Positions 45,134-54,276 of a stretch of DNA of 64,000 bases are shown here, one piece after another. Where the stretch lies: the NCBI RefSeq assembly GCF_028682175.1, contig NZ_JANHKS010000024.1:23938-87937 (forward strand), given 5' to 3'. The notes below the pieces were generated by a model that did not search any database, was not told the origin of the DNA, and was given only the letters and a program-made list of their open reading frames with translations. The stretch is from Pseudomonas putida (GTDB lineage Bacteria; Pseudomonadota; Gammaproteobacteria; Pseudomonadales; Pseudomonadaceae). Position numbers and translations under genes: made by a program. Position 1 is the first letter of the stretch, and every line of letters begins with the position of its first letter.

Positions 45134-46087
45134 CTATGCGGGGATGTTTTTCGCCGTCAGACGAACCCACCAATCGGTGCGCCGCTCGACCTTCACCGGC
45201 AAGGAACGGGCGATGGCTGACAAGGCCAGGTCGATGTCATCCAGCGGATAGGAGCCGGAAAGGCGTAAATGGGCGACCTCGGGCGCGCAGCCCAGGTAGC
45301 CGCTGCGATAGCGCTGCAATTCACCGATCAGACGATCCAGGCGCCAGCCATCGATGACCAGCCGGCCGTTGATCCAGGCGTCGGCCGAGGGGTCCAGCGG
45401 ATGCGGGTCGAACGGCTCTTGGGTATTGAAACTGACGGCCTGACCGCTGGGGATGACGACGTTCTCACCGGCCTGCGGGCGAACCGCGACGGCGTGCTCG
45501 AACACCCCCAATTGAGTGAATCCATCCTGCTGCCTGACGCTGAAACGGGTGCCCAGCGCCTGCATCGCACCTTGCACGCTGCGCACGATAAAGGGTCGCG
45601 GGTCTTTGGCGGTGGCGATGAAAATCTCCCCGGCGCGGAGCACGATCAGGCGGGTTTGTGCGGTGTAGGCAATGTCCACGGCGCTGGCGGTGTTGAGCAC
45701 CAGCGTGGTGCCGTCATCGAGGGTGTGGGTCAGGCGCTCGCCGGTGCCGGTGCGCAGATCGGCCAGCAGCACCGGCGCCTGACGATACCCCGCCCAACCC
45801 AGCGCGCCTACGCCGACACCCAGCACCAGGCCTTTGAGCAAGCCGCGCCGTCCGGACACCGCAACGCCACGCCCTGCCCGCTCCAGCACCTGAAAACCCA
45901 GCGCGCCCTTGGCATTGCCCAGTTGCGTCTGCAACAGCCCGACTCGCTGCCAGGCCCATTGATGCAGCGGGTTTTCGTCGTGCCAGGCCTGCCACTGGCG
46001 CTGCAAGAGTGCATCGCCGGGCGCCGCGCCCAACCGGGCGAACCAGTGGGCGGCCAGACTCAGTGCCTGGTGTTCGGGAGAACTCAC
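45134..46087 (-). CDS. FecR-family anti-sigma regulator
   Basis: 317 aa from a GTG at 46087 that overlaps the sigma-factor stop (GTGA). The N-terminal DUF4880-like helical region is HQALSLAAHWFARLG...W..W. One membrane segment (GLVLGVGVGALGWAGY) follows, and then the FecR domain (GERLTHTLDDGTTLVLNTASAVDI). It transmits the receptor signal across the inner membrane to the sigma factor. Confidence 0.9.
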   Translation of the reverse strand: MSSPEHQALSLAAHWFARLGAAPGDALLQRQWQAWHDENPLHQWAWQRVGLLQTQLGNAKGALGFQVLERAGRGVAVSGRRGLLKGLVLGVGVGALGWAGYRQAPVLLADLRTGTGERLTHTLDDGTTLVLNTASAVDIAYTAQTRLIVLRAGEIFIATAKDPRPFIVRSVQGAMQALGTRFSVRQQDGFTQLGVFEHAVAVRPQAGENVVIPSGQAVSFNTQEPFDPHPLDPSADAWINGRLVIDGWRLDRLIGELQRYRSGYLGCAPEVAHLRLSGSYPLDDIDLALSAIARSLPVKVERRTDWWVRLTAKNIPA

Positions 46088-46620
46088 TGGCCGTGCTCCA
46101 GCGCGAACAGCAGGCAATGCTCGGTGGCGCGGGCGATGTACTTGGTGATCGAGCTGACCGACACGCCCATCTGCGCCGCGATCTCTTTGTATCCAAGCCC
46201 TTGCAATTGCGAGAGCAGGAACGCTTCCTTCACCCGGCTGCCGAGGCCATTGAGCATGGCGTCCAGCGCGTGCAGGGTTTCCAGCAGAATCAGCCGCTCT
46301 TCGGGGGATATCACAAAACGTTCAGGCTGTTCGGCCAGCACCTGCAGATAGGCCTGCTCCACCGAAGTGCGCCGAAAGCTGTCGATCATCACTCGCTTGG
46401 CGATGGTCACCAGAAAATGCCGGGGCTCGATCAGCTCGCTGGCCACCGGCGCCTTGCGCTCGGCCACGAGCACCCGCATGAAGGTGTCCTGAGCCATGTC
46501 CGCCGCCTGATGGGAACATCCCAGACGGCCACGCAGCCAGTTCACCAGCCAGCCATGATGCGCACCATAAAGCGCAGCGACGCCCTGCTGGTCGTTGGAA
46601 GAAGAGAGAGGGACGGACAT
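46084..46620 (-). CDS. ECF sigma factor, FecI type
   Basis: 178 aa from the ATG at 46620. Region 2 is AADMAQDTFMRVLV; region 4 is the HTH LGYKEIAAQMGVSVSSITKYIARA. It should direct RNA polymerase to the receptor promoter when FecR is signalled. A Fur-like site lies just upstream. Co-translated with FecR. Confidence 0.9.
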   Translation of the reverse strand: MSVPLSSSNDQQGVAALYGAHHGWLVNWLRGRLGCSHQAADMAQDTFMRVLVAERKAPVASELIEPRHFLVTIAKRVMIDSFRRTSVEQAYLQVLAEQPERFVISPEERLILLETLHALDAMLNGLGSRVKEAFLLSQLQGLGYKEIAAQMGVSVSSITKYIARATEHCLLFALEHGQ

Positions 46621-46636
46621 GATGAATGCTGCGGCC

Positions 46637-46656
46637 AAATGATAATGGTTCGCAAT
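46637..46656. promoter_or_regulatory. candidate Fur box upstream of the sigma factor
   Basis: AAATGATAATGGTTCGCAAT matches 11 of 13 central positions of the Fur consensus (AATGATAATCATT) and lies 17 bases before the ATG. Confidence 0.7.
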
Positions 46657-46711
46657 ATATTTCAATCCGATACATTCGGCAACGAAAGGAGCGCGCCCCT
46701 TTCGCGTTTTC

Positions 46712-46849
46712 CTGTAGGAGCGTGGCTTGTCCCGCGATCGGCTGCGCAGCAGTCGTAAAGTCAGCGAACTCGGTGTGTCTGACACTCCGAGTAATGCGGA
46801 TTTGCTGCCGGTTCCCGGCAGATCGCGGGACAAGCCACGCTCCTGCAGG
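46712..46849. repeat. REPIN (GTAGGAGCGTGGCTTGTCCC family)
   Basis: Inverted arms at about 46712-46739 and 46821-46849 with a loop of about 80 bases, between the sigma-factor promoter and the end of the dienelactone hydrolase gene. Confidence 0.88.
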
Positions 46850-46873
46850 ATTATCTGCGCTCGGAAATTGTGC

Positions 46874-47596
46874 TTAGCCCCAGAGCGTACGCCCAAAGAA
46901 CGTCAACGCCCTGTCCCACGCCAGTTGCGCCCAGACCGGGTCGTACTGGGTGCCGGGGATGCGTCCGGTGCCGATGGCGGTCTCGTTGGCGAAGGCATGG
47001 TGCGCCAGGTAGCGATGAAATTCGATGTCCACCCCTCCCTCACTGAGCTTCTCTTCGAGCTTGTCGACGTTTTCCGCGGGGAAGAATTCGTCCTGGGTCG
47101 CCCAGTGCGCCTGAACGGGCACCTTGATCGCCTTGGGATCGAGGTATTCCAGCGGCGGCATACCGTAGAACACCACGCCCGCCGTCAGTTCGGGAATGAA
47201 ATTCAACGCGAGCAAGGTCAAGGCGCCGCCCATGCAGAAGCCGGTGACACCGACGTTCTGGGTGTGGCCCTTGAGGTACTGCACAGCACCGCGAATGTCC
47301 TGGGTGGCAGCGTCAGCGAAGTCGAGTTTGCTCATCAGGTGATGGGCCTCTTCTTCCTCGACGGTCATCTCGCCGCGATACAGGTCCGGCACCAGGGCCA
47401 GGTAGCCCGAAGCCGCCAGGCGATCGGCCACGCCGCGAATCTGGTCGTTGAGCCCCCACCATTCCTGAATCACCACGATGGCGGGTGCGCCTTCAGGTTT
47501 CGCGGGGCTGGCCAGGTAGCCGCTGACGCTTTTGCCGTCCGGACGCTGATAGGTGATGGTCTTGCTGGATGCTGCAGATGCAGTGGCTGTATTCAC
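46874..47596 (-). CDS. dienelactone hydrolase-family protein
   Basis: 240 aa alpha/beta hydrolase. The nucleophile is C121 in GFCMGG, with D169 (WATQDEFFP) and H200 (LAHHAF) completing the triad, and E45 (VVIQEWWGL) as in true dienelactone hydrolases. No chlorocatechol or beta-ketoadipate genes adjoin, so the physiological ester is unknown. Cytoplasmic; no signal peptide. Confidence 0.87.
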   Translation of the reverse strand: MNTATASAASSKTITYQRPDGKSVSGYLASPAKPEGAPAIVVIQEWWGLNDQIRGVADRLAASGYLALVPDLYRGEMTVEEEEAHHLMSKLDFADAATQDIRGAVQYLKGHTQNVGVTGFCMGGALTLLALNFIPELTAGVVFYGMPPLEYLDPKAIKVPVQAHWATQDEFFPAENVDKLEEKLSEGGVDIEFHRYLAHHAFANETAIGTGRIPGTQYDPVWAQLAWDRALTFFGRTLWG

Positions 47597-47670
47597 GAGG
47601 CTCTCCCGATTGACATGAAATGCCCTGAACGCTGGCCGACAAACCCGTCAGCCAGCCCGAGCACACTGTT

Positions 47671-48213
47671 CTACGGGACTTGATCGAGACTGGAAAGAGG
47701 CGATGCGTTGCCAAGGTCGATTCGTGCCCCGGGAGCGGCTTCGGACGAGCGCGGGCGTTTCATTTCCCGCAGCTGCTTTTGCAGGGTCGCCACCGGTGGC
47801 GCGTACAGGAAACCGAACGACACACTGTTGCGCCGGCCCTTGACCGCGTGGTGCATCAGGTGCGCCTGATACAGCCTGCGCAGGTAACGGTTGCGCGGTC
47901 TGGGCCGCATCGGCCAATGGCGATGGACCATGCCGTCATGCACCAGAATGTAGATCAACCCGAAGGCCGCAACGCCCGCGCCCACCCACTGCAACGGGTC
48001 ATGGCCGCTGTTGCCGAGCACGATCAGCCCGACCGCCACCAGCCCCAGTACCAACAGGTAGATGTCATTGGTTTCGAAGGCGCCCAGTTGTTCTTCATGG
48101 TGCGAGCGATGCAGGAACCAGCCCACGCCATGCATGACGTACTTGTGCGCAAGAAAGCCGACACCCTCCATGGCGATGAGGGTGGCCAGGAATATCGAGA
48201 AATTGAAAATCAT
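47671..48213 (-). CDS. CrtZ-like beta-carotene hydroxylase/fatty acid hydroxylase superfamily protein
   Basis: 180 aa from the ATG at 48213. Three to four membrane helices and the full di-iron histidine set: HKYVMH (23-28), HRSHH (35-39), HDGMVHRHW (92-100) and HLMHH (118-122). This pattern and length match CrtZ, which adds 3-hydroxyls to beta-carotene rings. No carotenoid biosynthesis genes are nearby. No clear ribosome-binding site precedes the ATG. Confidence 0.8.
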   Translation of the reverse strand: MIFNFSIFLATLIAMEGVGFLAHKYVMHGVGWFLHRSHHEEQLGAFETNDIYLLVLGLVAVGLIVLGNSGHDPLQWVGAGVAAFGLIYILVHDGMVHRHWPMRPRPRNRYLRRLYQAHLMHHAVKGRRNSVSFGFLYAPPVATLQKQLREMKRPRSSEAAPGARIDLGNASPLSSLDQVP

Positions 48214-48448
48214 GAGGTAGGAAACATCGTATCGAGGTTGCCGCAGGCGTCCGGACGTCGAGGTGCAGCATACCGGGGCGGGCCGGAAAATCAAAAATCC
48301 GCTGACCGAACGGGGTTTTCACTCACAACGTTTGCTTTCCTGACCGAGCAATGTAAAAAATGGCTGCAAGGGTGAGCGCGAACTCGCTCACTGTTCCAAT
48401 GCCTGCCACCGACACCGGATGACCGGCATCGCTTTCAAGGAATTCAGA

Positions 48449-49822
48449 ATGGCTCCAAGAAACGTAATCAACGCTCAAGTCAGCCCCAAAGGTAGCCTGG
48501 AGACTCTGTCGCAACGTGAAGTCCAGCAGCTCAGCGCCGCAGGCTCTGGCAGCATCTACAACCTCTTCCGCCAGTGCGCCCTGGCTATCCTCAACACCGG
48601 CGCCCATGTCGATAACGCAAAAACCATTCTCGAAGCCTACAAGGACTTCGAAGTCCGTATTCACCAGCAGGACCGCGGCGTGCGCCTGGAACTGCTGAAC
48701 GCCCCCGCCGACGCCTTCGTCGACGGCGAAATGATCGCCAGCACCCGGGAAATGCTCTTCAGCGCCCTTCGCGACATCGTCTACACCGAGAGCGAGCTGG
48801 ACAGCCAGCGCATCGACCTGAGCAATTCCCAGGGCATCACCGACTACGTTTTCCACTTGCTGCGCAACGCCCGCACCCTGCGCGCCGGCGTCGAGCCGAA
48901 GATGGTCGTGTGCTGGGGTGGCCACTCGATCAACACCGACGAGTACAAATACACCAAGAAGGTCGGCCACGAACTGGGCCTGCGCAAACTGGACATCTGC
49001 ACCGGCTGCGGCCCGGGCGTGATGAAAGGCCCGATGAAGGGCGCGACCATTGCCCACGCCAAGCAGCGCATCCATGGCGGTCGCTACCTGGGGCTGACCG
49101 AACCCGGCATCATCGCCGCCGAAGCGCCAAACCCCATCGTCAACGAACTGGTGATCCTGCCGGACATCGAGAAGCGCCTGGAAGCCTTCGTGCGGGTCGG
49201 CCACGGCATCATCATCTTCCCGGGCGGTGCCGGTACTGCTGAAGAATTCCTCTACCTGCTGGGCATTCTGATGCACCCGGACAACGCCGGCCTGCCGTTC
49301 CCGGTAATCCTGACCGGCCCGCGCAGCGCCGCCAGCTACCTGGAGCAGTTGCATGCGTTCGTCAGCGCCACCCTGGGCGAGGAAGCGCACAAGCATTATC
49401 AGATCATCATCGACGATCCGGCCGAAGTCGCCCGGCAGATGACCGAAGGCCTGGCCGCCGTGCGCCAGTTCCGTCGTGAACGTGCCGATGCGTTCCACTT
49501 CAACTGGCTGCTGAAGATCGAGGAAAGCTTCCAGCGGCCATTCGATCCGACCCACGCCAACATGGCCAGCCTGCAACTGAGCCGCAGCCTGCCGCCCCAC
49601 GAACTGGCGGCCAACCTGCGCCGGGCGTTCTCCGGCATCGTGGCGGGCAACGTCAAGGACAAGGGCATCCGCCTGATCGAGGAGCACGGTCCGTACGAGA
49701 TCCACGGCGACGCCGAGGTCATGCAGCCGCTGGACCGCCTGCTGCAGTCGTTCGTCGAGCAACACCGGATGAAGTTGCCAGGTGGCGCGGCGTACGTACC
49801 GTGCTATCGAGTGGTTTCCTGA
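48449..49822 (+). CDS. ppnN: pyrimidine/purine nucleotide 5'-monophosphate nucleosidase (PpnN/YgdH)
   Basis: 457 aa from the ATG at 48449 with AAGGA upstream. The LOG-family core is present (WGGHSINTDEYKYTKKVGHELG; IIFPGGAGTAEEFLYLLG), flanked by N- and C-terminal domains as in E. coli PpnN (about 454 aa). The enzyme cleaves nucleoside monophosphates to base and ribose phosphate and is (p)ppGpp-responsive in E. coli. Confidence 0.9.
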   Translation: MAPRNVINAQVSPKGSLETLSQREVQQLSAAGSGSIYNLFRQCALAILNTGAHVDNAKTILEAYKDFEVRIHQQDRGVRLELLNAPADAFVDGEMIASTREMLFSALRDIVYTESELDSQRIDLSNSQGITDYVFHLLRNARTLRAGVEPKMVVCWGGHSINTDEYKYTKKVGHELGLRKLDICTGCGPGVMKGPMKGATIAHAKQRIHGGRYLGLTEPGIIAAEAPNPIVNELVILPDIEKRLEAFVRVGHGIIIFPGGAGTAEEFLYLLGILMHPDNAGLPFPVILTGPRSAASYLEQLHAFVSATLGEEAHKHYQIIIDDPAEVARQMTEGLAAVRQFRRERADAFHFNWLLKIEESFQRPFDPTHANMASLQLSRSLPPHELAANLRRAFSGIVAGNVKDKGIRLIEEHGPYEIHGDAEVMQPLDRLLQSFVEQHRMKLPGGAAYVPCYRVVS

Positions 49823-49837
49823 CGGCATCCCCCAACC

Positions 49838-49926
49838 TGTAGGAGTGAGCTTGCTCGCGATCAGGGTGTGTCATTCGATGCAATGACATCCAACCTGACG
49901 CGATCGCGAGCAAGCTCACTCCTACA
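49838..49926. repeat. REPIN (GTAGGAGTGAGCTTGCTCGCGA family)
   Basis: Exact 24-base inverted arms (49838-49861 and 49903-49926) with a 41-base loop, right after ppnN. Confidence 0.92.
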
Positions 49927-49961
49927 GGGCTCGCATCAACCTGACTGACTCCGGACGCTTA

Positions 49962-50543
49962 ATGATCCACATCCGCCCCATGACGCCCGAAGACTTCGAA
50001 CGCTTCTGGCCCACCTTCCAGGCCGTTATCAAGGCGCAGGAAACCTACGCCTACGATCCCGACCTGACCTACGAGCAAGCCCTGCACCTGTGGCTTGAAT
50101 ACCCCGTGCACACCCTGATCGCCGAAGACGATGGCGTGCTGCTGGGCAGCTATTACCTCAAGGCCAATGCCGCCGGCCCCGGCAGCCACGTCAGCAACTG
50201 CGGCTACATGGTCACCCAAGAGGCTCGTGGCCGCGGCGTGGCCCGGCAGATGTGCGAGCACTCCCAGCAACTGGCCCTGGACAGCGGTTTCAGCGCCATG
50301 CAATTCAACTCGGTGGTCGCGACCAACGAAGTCGCGGTGGCGCTGTGGCACAAGCTGGGTTTCGAAACCGTCGGGCGCCTGCCCCGCGCCTATCGCCACG
50401 CCCGCCTCGGACTGGTGGATTGCCTGGTGATGTTCAAATGGCTGGCCGACATGCCGCCATCGCGCAAGGCCAAAAGCCCCTTGTTGATCGGGCGCAAGAA
50501 CATCGAATCGGTGGTGTCTCGCCCTCGTCGTCCCCGCCCTTGA
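49962..50543 (+). CDS. GNAT-family N-acetyltransferase
   Basis: 193 aa. The acetyl-CoA loop is EARGRGVARQMCEH, followed by AMQFNSVVATNEVAVALWHKLGFETVG, the standard GNAT C-terminal motif. The substrate is unknown. The C-terminus is basic (RPRRPRP). Confidence 0.87.
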   Translation: MIHIRPMTPEDFERFWPTFQAVIKAQETYAYDPDLTYEQALHLWLEYPVHTLIAEDDGVLLGSYYLKANAAGPGSHVSNCGYMVTQEARGRGVARQMCEHSQQLALDSGFSAMQFNSVVATNEVAVALWHKLGFETVGRLPRAYRHARLGLVDCLVMFKWLADMPPSRKAKSPLLIGRKNIESVVSRPRRPRP

Positions 50544-50704
50544 AACGCCGGCCACGGGGTAAAGTGTGACAAACAGCGCCAACTGACGTTTTTCGCACAA
50601 TACGTGCCGCATCCAAACTTGCCGGAATGCCTTCTCTCAACGATTCTTTAGAGACGGCCCGACTCCCGGGGCCGTGTTCACCTATAAGCGCCGGAGAGGC
50701 CAGC

Positions 50705-51151
50705 ATGACGACCGTAGCCGAACTACTGAAGTTGAAAGACAAGCACCACGGTGAAGTTCATACCGTCAGACCGGACCAGATGGTGATCGACGCGATCAAA
50801 TTGATGGCCGAAATGAACATTGGTGCCGTACCGGTGGTACAGGGCGGCAAGGTGGTGGGGATCGTCAGCGAGCGCGACTACGCCCGCAAGATGGAACTGG
50901 CCGGACGTGCGTCGGTAGGCACGCCTATCAGTGAAATCATGACCCACGAGGTGAAGACCGTGGGTCCTCAGCACAAGATCGACCAGTGCATGAACATCAT
51001 GACCGACGGTCGCCTGCGGCACTTGCCGGTGGTCGAAGACGGGCGACTGGTGGGCCTGCTGTCCATCGGCGACCTGGTCAAGGCAGCCATCGCCGAACAG
51101 GCCAGGTTGATTCAGAAGATGGAAGAATATATTCGGGGCGATTCTTACTAG
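50705..51151 (+). CDS. CBS-domain pair protein
   Basis: 148 aa from the ATG at 50705 with GGAGAGG upstream. Two CBS motifs: VIDAIKLMAEMNIGAVPVV..GIVSERDYARK and QCMNIMTDGRLRHLPVV..GLLSIGDLVKA. Stand-alone CBS pairs bind adenine nucleotides and act as energy or redox sensors; no partner domain is present. Confidence 0.88.
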   Translation: MTTVAELLKLKDKHHGEVHTVRPDQMVIDAIKLMAEMNIGAVPVVQGGKVVGIVSERDYARKMELAGRASVGTPISEIMTHEVKTVGPQHKIDQCMNIMTDGRLRHLPVVEDGRLVGLLSIGDLVKAAIAEQARLIQKMEEYIRGDSY

Positions 51152-51161
51152 CAGTTGTCTG

Positions 51162-51300
51162 TGTAGCAGTCCGGCTCGCCGGCGTCGGCGTCCTTGAAAT
51201 CGCCGCGCGGGCAAGCCCGGCTGCTACGGGCCTAAGCCGCATGCTGAATGTGCGGCCACCCGCCGCCCCTTAGCAGCACGGCTTGCCGGCGGGGACGATA
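51162..51300. repeat. REP units downstream of the CBS gene
   Basis: One inverted family-A pair (51162-51230) and a single further arm (about 51267-51297). Confidence 0.8.
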
Positions 51301-51324
51301 GTCGAAGCGACCCATACCCAAGCC

Positions 51325-52074
51325 TCACTGCACGGGCAAAAAATTCAGAAACAACAGGCTCTGCGCATAATTGAGCCCGATCCTGCGATAACGCTCATCG
51401 AGCATCTGCGCCAGCAAATCCAGCCGCGCCACGATCTTGCCGAACTCGGTGGCGAAACTCAGGTTGGTGCCCTCCTCCGAAATTTCGTTGGAAAACAGCA
51501 TCAGCTCGCCGTTGGCATTCTGCCGCTGACCCAACAGCCAGGTGGCCTTCTCGATGTTGCGCGCTGCGTTGCTGACAAAGGTGGGATTGATCTGATCGGT
51601 CATGAAAAACTCGGTCCGCCCGCCATGGGCGGTGACCAGCATGCTGCCGATCGCGTAGATGAACGCGCCGACCCGATCCCCGAGAAACTCAGGACTCAGG
51701 GCGTAGCTCAAGGCTGCCAGATCCCGGCGATTACCCAACTGCGCCAGCGGTGTACGCTGCTCGATGGCATTGCGCACATTGCGTTCGGCCGAGCGCGCAT
51801 CGACAAAGCCTGATTTGCGCCACTCCGCCGGGTTGCGCAGATACAGCTTGTTCATCAAAAGATACAAACTTTCCAGGTTGTCGTGCATAGCCAGGGTCGC
51901 CATGCGATCGACGCTGGTCTGGAAGAATTCCTGGGGTTTGGTTTCGCTGAACTGGGTGGCCACGTCGCGACCGTCCTGGCGCGTGCAGCCCACGGCGCAG
52001 AGCGCCGCAAGGCACAGCATCAACAAGGCGCGGCCGCGTCGGCGCACTCGAATAAGGGAAGAATCAGAGGCCAT
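51325..52074 (-). CDS. putative lipoprotein of unknown function
   Basis: 249 aa from the ATG at 52074. A basic N-terminus and hydrophobic segment end in the lipobox AVGC at residues about 28-31, so it is probably lipid-anchored. The rest is alpha-helical. I do not recognise the family. It is divergent from mltA, with which it may share envelope-related expression. Confidence 0.7.
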   Translation of the reverse strand: MASDSSLIRVRRRGRALLMLCLAALCAVGCTRQDGRDVATQFSETKPQEFFQTSVDRMATLAMHDNLESLYLLMNKLYLRNPAEWRKSGFVDARSAERNVRNAIEQRTPLAQLGNRRDLAALSYALSPEFLGDRVGAFIYAIGSMLVTAHGGRTEFFMTDQINPTFVSNAARNIEKATWLLGQRQNANGELMLFSNEISEEGTNLSFATEFGKIVARLDLLAQMLDERYRRIGLNYAQSLLFLNFLPVQ

Positions 52075-52296
52075 CAATCACAGGTTTCAACAATCTGGAC
52101 GCCCCGCGGCTCGCGGCGTCCCGGCCATGGATAGAGCGACAAACCGGGAAAAAGTGCGATATCGGGGTAAATTGGCCTTACATCGGCCCGCGCCCGCCCA
52201 CCCACAGGCCTGGGAAAATGCTTCGCCGATTTGACGTCGCCCTCGCCTTTCACCAAGCTAGCCGCCTTCACTTGTTTTCAGGAAACACCCCGCGTG

Positions 52297-53454
52297 ATGA
52301 CCCCAAGCCTGCACTGGCGCCGCTTTCTGTTTTGCCTCGCCCCGCTGATCGCCCTGCTCGCCGCCTGTGACGGCGGTGCACCCAAGACCAAACCGTCCGA
52401 AGCCACCACCTACGTGAGCATCGAGTGGGACAAACTGCCTGCCGTGAGCGATCAGGACCTGATGGCCGGGTACAACAGCTGGTTTTCGGCCTGCAAGCGC
52501 CTGGCCAAAGATCCGGTATGGGGCAGCACCTGCGCCATGGCGGCACAGGTGCCAGCCAACCCTGCGGCGGTGCGCGATTTCCTCAAGAACCAGTTGCAGG
52601 TCTACAGCCTGCGCTCGTCGGAGCATGGCGCCAACGGCCTGATTACCGGCTACTACGAGCCTATCTACAAAGGCAGCGAGCAGCACAACGATGCGCACCC
52701 GGTGGCGATTTACGGCGTGCCGGATGATCTGATCATCGTCAATCTGGACAGCATCTACCCCGAACTCAAGGGCAAACGCCTGCGTGGCCGTCTGGATGGA
52801 CGCATCCTGCGCCCGTATGACGACGCCGCAACCATTGGCGAAAAAGGAGTCAATGCGCCGGTCCTTGCCTGGCTGGAAAACCCCATCGACCTGCAATTCC
52901 TGCAGATTCAGGGATCGGGCCGGGTGCAACTGGAGAACGGTCGCCAACTGCGTATCGCCTACGCCGACCAGAACGGCCACCCCTACAAACCGGTCGGTCG
53001 CTGGTTGGTGGAACAAGGCCAGTTGACCAAGGACGAAGTGTCCATGGGCCGAATCCGTGACTGGGCCATCGCCCATCCTGAGCGCGTTCACGAACTACTG
53101 GGCAGCAACCCCAGCTACGTGTTCTTCACCCTGCGCCCGGACAGCACCGAGGGGCCACGTGGCTCGCTGAACGTACCACTGACGGCTGGCTACAGCGTGG
53201 CCATCGACCGCAAGGTGATTCCGCTGGGCAGCCTGCTGTGGCTGTCCTCGACCCGCCCCGATGGCACACCGCTGGTGCGTCCGGTCGCGGCTCAGGACAC
53301 CGGCGGCGCCATCGCCGGTGAAGTGCGCGCCGACATGTTCTGGGGCACGGGCGATGCGGCCGGCGAGCTGGCTGGCAACATGAAGCAACAAGGCCAGATC
53401 TGGATGCTGTGGCCCAAGGGCGCCGCGCTGCCAGACGCCAAACCCAAGGGATAA
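52297..53454 (+). CDS. mltA: membrane-bound lytic murein transglycosylase A
   Basis: 385 aa from the ATG at 52297; a GTG directly precedes it. Lipoprotein signal with LAAC at the cleavage site. The MltA barrel is marked by NGLITGYYEPIYKGS and LQFLQIQGSGRVQLENG, and the C-terminal 3D domain by VAAQDTGGAIAGEVRADMFWG with its conserved aspartates. It cleaves glycan strands of peptidoglycan at the outer membrane. Confidence 0.93.
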   Translation: MTPSLHWRRFLFCLAPLIALLAACDGGAPKTKPSEATTYVSIEWDKLPAVSDQDLMAGYNSWFSACKRLAKDPVWGSTCAMAAQVPANPAAVRDFLKNQLQVYSLRSSEHGANGLITGYYEPIYKGSEQHNDAHPVAIYGVPDDLIIVNLDSIYPELKGKRLRGRLDGRILRPYDDAATIGEKGVNAPVLAWLENPIDLQFLQIQGSGRVQLENGRQLRIAYADQNGHPYKPVGRWLVEQGQLTKDEVSMGRIRDWAIAHPERVHELLGSNPSYVFFTLRPDSTEGPRGSLNVPLTAGYSVAIDRKVIPLGSLLWLSSTRPDGTPLVRPVAAQDTGGAIAGEVRADMFWGTGDAAGELAGNMKQQGQIWMLWPKGAALPDAKPKG

Positions 53455-53460
53455 TCACGC

Positions 53461-54078
53461 GTGAGTAGTCAGGTGATGGAAAGCGAACAGGTCATTTTGA
53501 GCGGTCAGGCGGTCGAGTTGCGCCCGTTGCAGGCTTCACACGCCGCTGAGCTGGTACAGGCGGCAAGCGACGGAGAGCTGTGGAACATGAAGGTCACGGT
53601 CATTCCAGGCCCCGAGACGGTGGATGGCTACATCGCCACGGCACTGGCCGGACGCGAGGCGGGCACGGTCATGCCGTTCGTCATCGTGCGCAAGGACACC
53701 GGCCAGGTCGTGGGCAGCACCCGCTTCTGGAAGATCGACCGCAAGAATCGCAAGCTGGAAATCGGCCACACCTGGCTTGGCCAATCGGTGCAGCGCTCGG
53801 GGTTGAACACCGAGATGAAGGCCCTGCTGCTCGAATATGCCTTTGAAACGATGCAATGCGTGCGCGTGCAGTTCACCACCGACGAACTCAACGACAAATC
53901 CCGCGCCGCCATCCTGCGCATCGGTGCCAGACAGGAAGGCATCGTGCGCCACGAACGCATCATGCCCGACGGCCGCAAGCGCAACTCGGTGCGTTTCAGC
54001 ATCATTGATGACGAATGGCCGGAAGTGAAAACCATGCTGGCCGCGAAGATGGCGTCCCGCCTCACGCCCATCCCGTAG
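53461..54078 (+). CDS. GNAT-family acetyltransferase (RimJ/RimL type)
   Basis: 205 aa from the GTG at 53461; an ATG at 53476 is an alternative with a slightly better upstream sequence. The RimJ/L-type core is visible as VVGSTRFWKIDRKNRKLEIGHTWL and NTEMKALLLEYAFE. It follows mltA by 6 bases and may be co-transcribed. The last codons are CCG TAG, with the TAG in a REP. Confidence 0.83.
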   Translation: MSSQVMESEQVILSGQAVELRPLQASHAAELVQAASDGELWNMKVTVIPGPETVDGYIATALAGREAGTVMPFVIVRKDTGQVVGSTRFWKIDRKNRKLEIGHTWLGQSVQRSGLNTEMKALLLEYAFETMQCVRVQFTTDELNDKSRAAILRIGARQEGIVRHERIMPDGRKRNSVRFSIIDDEWPEVKTMLAAKMASRLTPIP

Positions 54079-54140
54079 CAGCACGGCTTGCCGGCGGGGG
54101 CGTCCTCAAGATCACCCGCGGGCAAGCCCGGCTGCTACGG
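54073..54140. repeat. REP pair after the GNAT gene
   Basis: Inverted family-A pair whose left arm provides the GNAT stop codon. Confidence 0.85.
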
Positions 54141-54276
54141 TTTGTCGGCGTTCGCAAGTTTTTGCAGGAGCGCCCTTGTCCAAGACGGCAAAGGCCCATA
54201 CCTGACCAAAAAACCTTGTCGACACCCCACGTGCAGGCATAATCGCGCCTATCCAGGCCTTTGCGAGTAACCAGCT

